Shown here: in pieces, positions 5,317 through 6,920 of the stretch
How the letters are laid out: each line of letters starts with the position of its first letter
Position numbering within the stretch: the first letter of the stretch is position 1
DNA from: Chloroflexota bacterium
Lineage (GTDB): Bacteria > Chloroflexota > Limnocylindria > P2-11E
Reading direction: 5' to 3'
Assembly: GCA_013695575.1 (NCBI GenBank)
Contig: JACDAF010000284.1
Coordinates: 1-6,920 of the forward strand
Length of the DNA: 6,920 nt
Position numbers and translations under genes: made by a program
Notes under the pieces: model-generated
Told to the model about the DNA's origin: nothing
Database searches by the model: none
What the model saw: only the letters and a program-made list of their open reading frames with translations

Positions 5317-6920
5317 ATGCCGTCGTCGTTCGCTGCGCTCGCGGACCGGTTCCTGAAGGATGAGTTCGAGGCGTCTCCCGTCATGGCGAGCGCGCTCGGC
5401 CTCACGGAGTACGACGAGCGGCTGGACGATCTCTCCGCCGCCGCGACCCTGCGGAAAGAGGCGAGCGACGCGGAGTGGCTGACACGGCTCCGCGCCCTCC
5501 CCGACGACGGGCTCAGCCCCGCCGAGCTCATCGACCGCGACTTCCTCGTGAGCATCCTCCGCGGCCGCGAGATCCTGCGCCCTCACCGGATGTGGCGGCG
5601 CCAGCCCTCGACGTACCTGGGCCCGGGCTCGTCGGGCGTGTTCTCGCTCTTCCTCCACCGCATCCGGCCCGAGAAGGACCTGGCGGAGGCGGCGCGGGCT
5701 CGGCTCGAGCAGGTGCCGGCGAACATCGAAGCGGGTATCGCGAACCTCGACTTCTCGCTCGTGCCGGGTGTCTATCTCGAGCGCGGTATCAGGCAGGCGA
5801 ACGCCACCGCCCGGTACGCGCGCGAGCTCGTGCCGAACGAGGTGCAGGATCCCAAGCAGCGCGAGGCGCTCGCTGCCGCCGGAGAGAAGGCCGCCGTCGC
5901 GATCGATCGCTTCACCGCGCACCTCGAGGCGAACCGCGGGAGAGCGCGCGGCGAGTGGGCCGTCGGTGACGAGATCTACTCCGCGCTGCTGCGCGAGAAG
6001 GAGCTCCTGCCGTACGACGCGCTGGCGCTGCGCGAGCGCGGACGCGACCAGTACGACCTGCTCGCGGCCGAAGCGAAGAAGCTCGCTCGCGACATCTCGG
6101 GGAACGACGACTGGGTCGGACTGCTCGAGCAGCTCAACAAGGTGCACGCACCCGATCCGGAAGGCATGCGGCGCGAGTACGAGGAGTGGACCGAGCGCGC
6201 GCGCTCGTTCCTGCGCGACCGGGGGCTCGTCACGCTGCCCGATGGCGAGCGCTGCCTGGTCGAGCCTTCGCCGCACTTCCAGCGTCCGGTCCTGGCCGTG
6301 GCCTCGTACAACCGCCCGCCGGCATTCAGCGATTCGCTGAAGGGCCACTTCTTCGTCCCGTTCCCGCCGGACGGCACCCCCGAGGCCGAGGTGCAGCAGC
6401 GCCTCGAGGGAAACAGCAGTGCCGGGATCCCGACGACCGCGGTGCACGAGGCCTACCCAGGCCACCACTGGCACCTCGTGATGGCGCACTCGAATCCGTC
6501 GAAGATCCGCCGGATCTTCTCGACCTCGTACTTCTCGGAGGGCTGGGCGCTCTACGCGGAGCGGATGATGCGCGAGCAGGGCTTCTTCGCCGATCCGAAG
6601 CACGTCCTCTACCAGTTCGAGGCGACCATCTTCCGCGCCGCGCGCATCGTCGTCGACACGAGCCTGCACCTCCGCGAGATGAGCTTCGACGAGGCCGTCC
6701 GCTTCATGATGGAGAAGGCGAACCTCACCGAGCCGAATGCCAAAGCCGAGGTCGGTCGCTACTGCTCGTGGCCGACGCAGGCGTCGTCGTATCTCACCGG
6801 GATGCTCGAGATCCTCGACATCCGCACGCGCTGGCTCGCCCGCAAAGGCCGGAACGACACCGCGGCGCTACGCGAGTTCCACGACGCGATCGCCTCGTCG
6901 GGCGCGCTGCCGACCTCGCT
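5317..6920 (+). CDS. DUF885 family protein, predicted metallohydrolase (3' end cut by window)
   Basis: The frame is open from ATG 5317 to the window edge: 534 codons with no stop. The translation begins MPSSFAALADRFLKDEFEASP, has no signal peptide and is probably cytoplasmic. It carries the DUF885 hallmarks: HEAYPGHH at residues 377-384, an extended HExxH-like zinc motif; SEGWALYAERM starting near residue 407, whose Glu408 or Glu415 could supply a further ligand; RYCSWPTQASSYLTGM; and a final FHDAIASSGALPTSL. That last segment lies close to the C-terminus in this family, so perhaps only 10-40 residues are missing. The N-terminal 350 residues are mostly charged helices. DUF885 members are generally thought to be metallopeptidase-like, but the substrate is unknown and nothing here narrows it. 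The gene diverges from ligD with 23 bp between starts, so promoter elements for either must overlap the other's coding sequence. Family assignment is secure; peptidase activity is inferred. Confidence 0.88.
   Translation, partial: MPSSFAALADRFLKDEFEASPVMASALGLTEYDERLDDLSAAATLRKEASDAEWLTRLRALPDDGLSPAELIDRDFLVSILRGREILRPHRMWRRQPSTYLGPGSSGVFSLFLHRIRPEKDLAEAARARLEQVPANIEAGIANLDFSLVPGVYLERGIRQANATARYARELVPNEVQDPKQREALAAAGEKAAVAIDRFTAHLEANRGRARGEWAVGDEIYSALLREKELLPYDALALRERGRDQYDLLAAEAKKLARDISGNDDWVGLLEQLNKVHAPDPEGMRREYEEWTERARSFLRDRGLVTLPDGERCLVEPSPHFQRPVLAVASYNRPPAFSDSLKGHFFVPFPPDGTPEAEVQQRLEGNSSAGIPTTAVHEAYPGHHWHLVMAHSNPSKIRRIFSTSYFSEGWALYAERMMREQGFFADPKHVLYQFEATIFRAARIVVDTSLHLREMSFDEAVRFMMEKANLTEPNAKAEVGRYCSWPTQASSYLTGMLEILDIRTRWLARKGRNDTAALREFHDAIASSGALPTS

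Noticed and set aside
5278..6669. A 463-codon open frame on the minus strand
   Set aside because: It is antisense to the DUF885 gene, which has a strong ribosome binding site and conserved motifs. The antisense peptide is low-complexity Arg/Glu/Val-rich and unlike any known family.

Overview
The window is GC-rich, densely coded bacterial DNA. It most resembles a member of the Chloroflexota. The main hint is the C-terminal beta-sandwich of the secreted glycosyl hydrolase (FYNSGTMGW ... APSAPGTYRLAIRP ... W.EDYGVFW), a module I associate with secreted Chloroflexota proteins. This placement is from memory of the family, not from a search.

Layout, left to right: (1) bases 1-127 carry the last 41 codons of a plus-strand aldehyde dehydrogenase cut by the window edge. 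(2) Bases 128-247 are a short convergent intergenic region. It holds a 27-bp unit repeated twice in tandem, and the second copy can fold with a downstream arm into a long imperfect hairpin, probably a two-way terminator. (3) A minus-strand cluster of three genes, read from right to left, fills 248-5293. It comprises ligD (an NHEJ DNA ligase with domains in the order phosphoesterase-ligase-polymerase), a small alpha/beta hydrolase whose GTG start overlaps the ligD stop (GTGA), and, after a 37-bp gap, an exported GHL10 (DUF187-type) glycosyl hydrolase with two C-terminal beta-sandwich modules. (4) A plus-strand DUF885 protein with a metallopeptidase-like HEAYPGHH motif starts at 5317 and runs off the right edge. 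Only 23 bp separate its start codon from that of ligD.

The three minus-strand genes look like one transcription unit, with translational coupling between the first two. No shared pathway is evident: ligD repairs double-strand breaks in the cytoplasm, while the glycosyl hydrolase acts outside the membrane. A Ku gene, the usual LigD partner, is not in the window. All five genes fall into known families. I found no CRISPR array, tRNA, rRNA, insertion sequence or phage gene, and no convincing new system. The best second looks are the structured repeat at 127-245, the tight divergent start pair at 5293/5317, and the ligD-hydrolase overlap.
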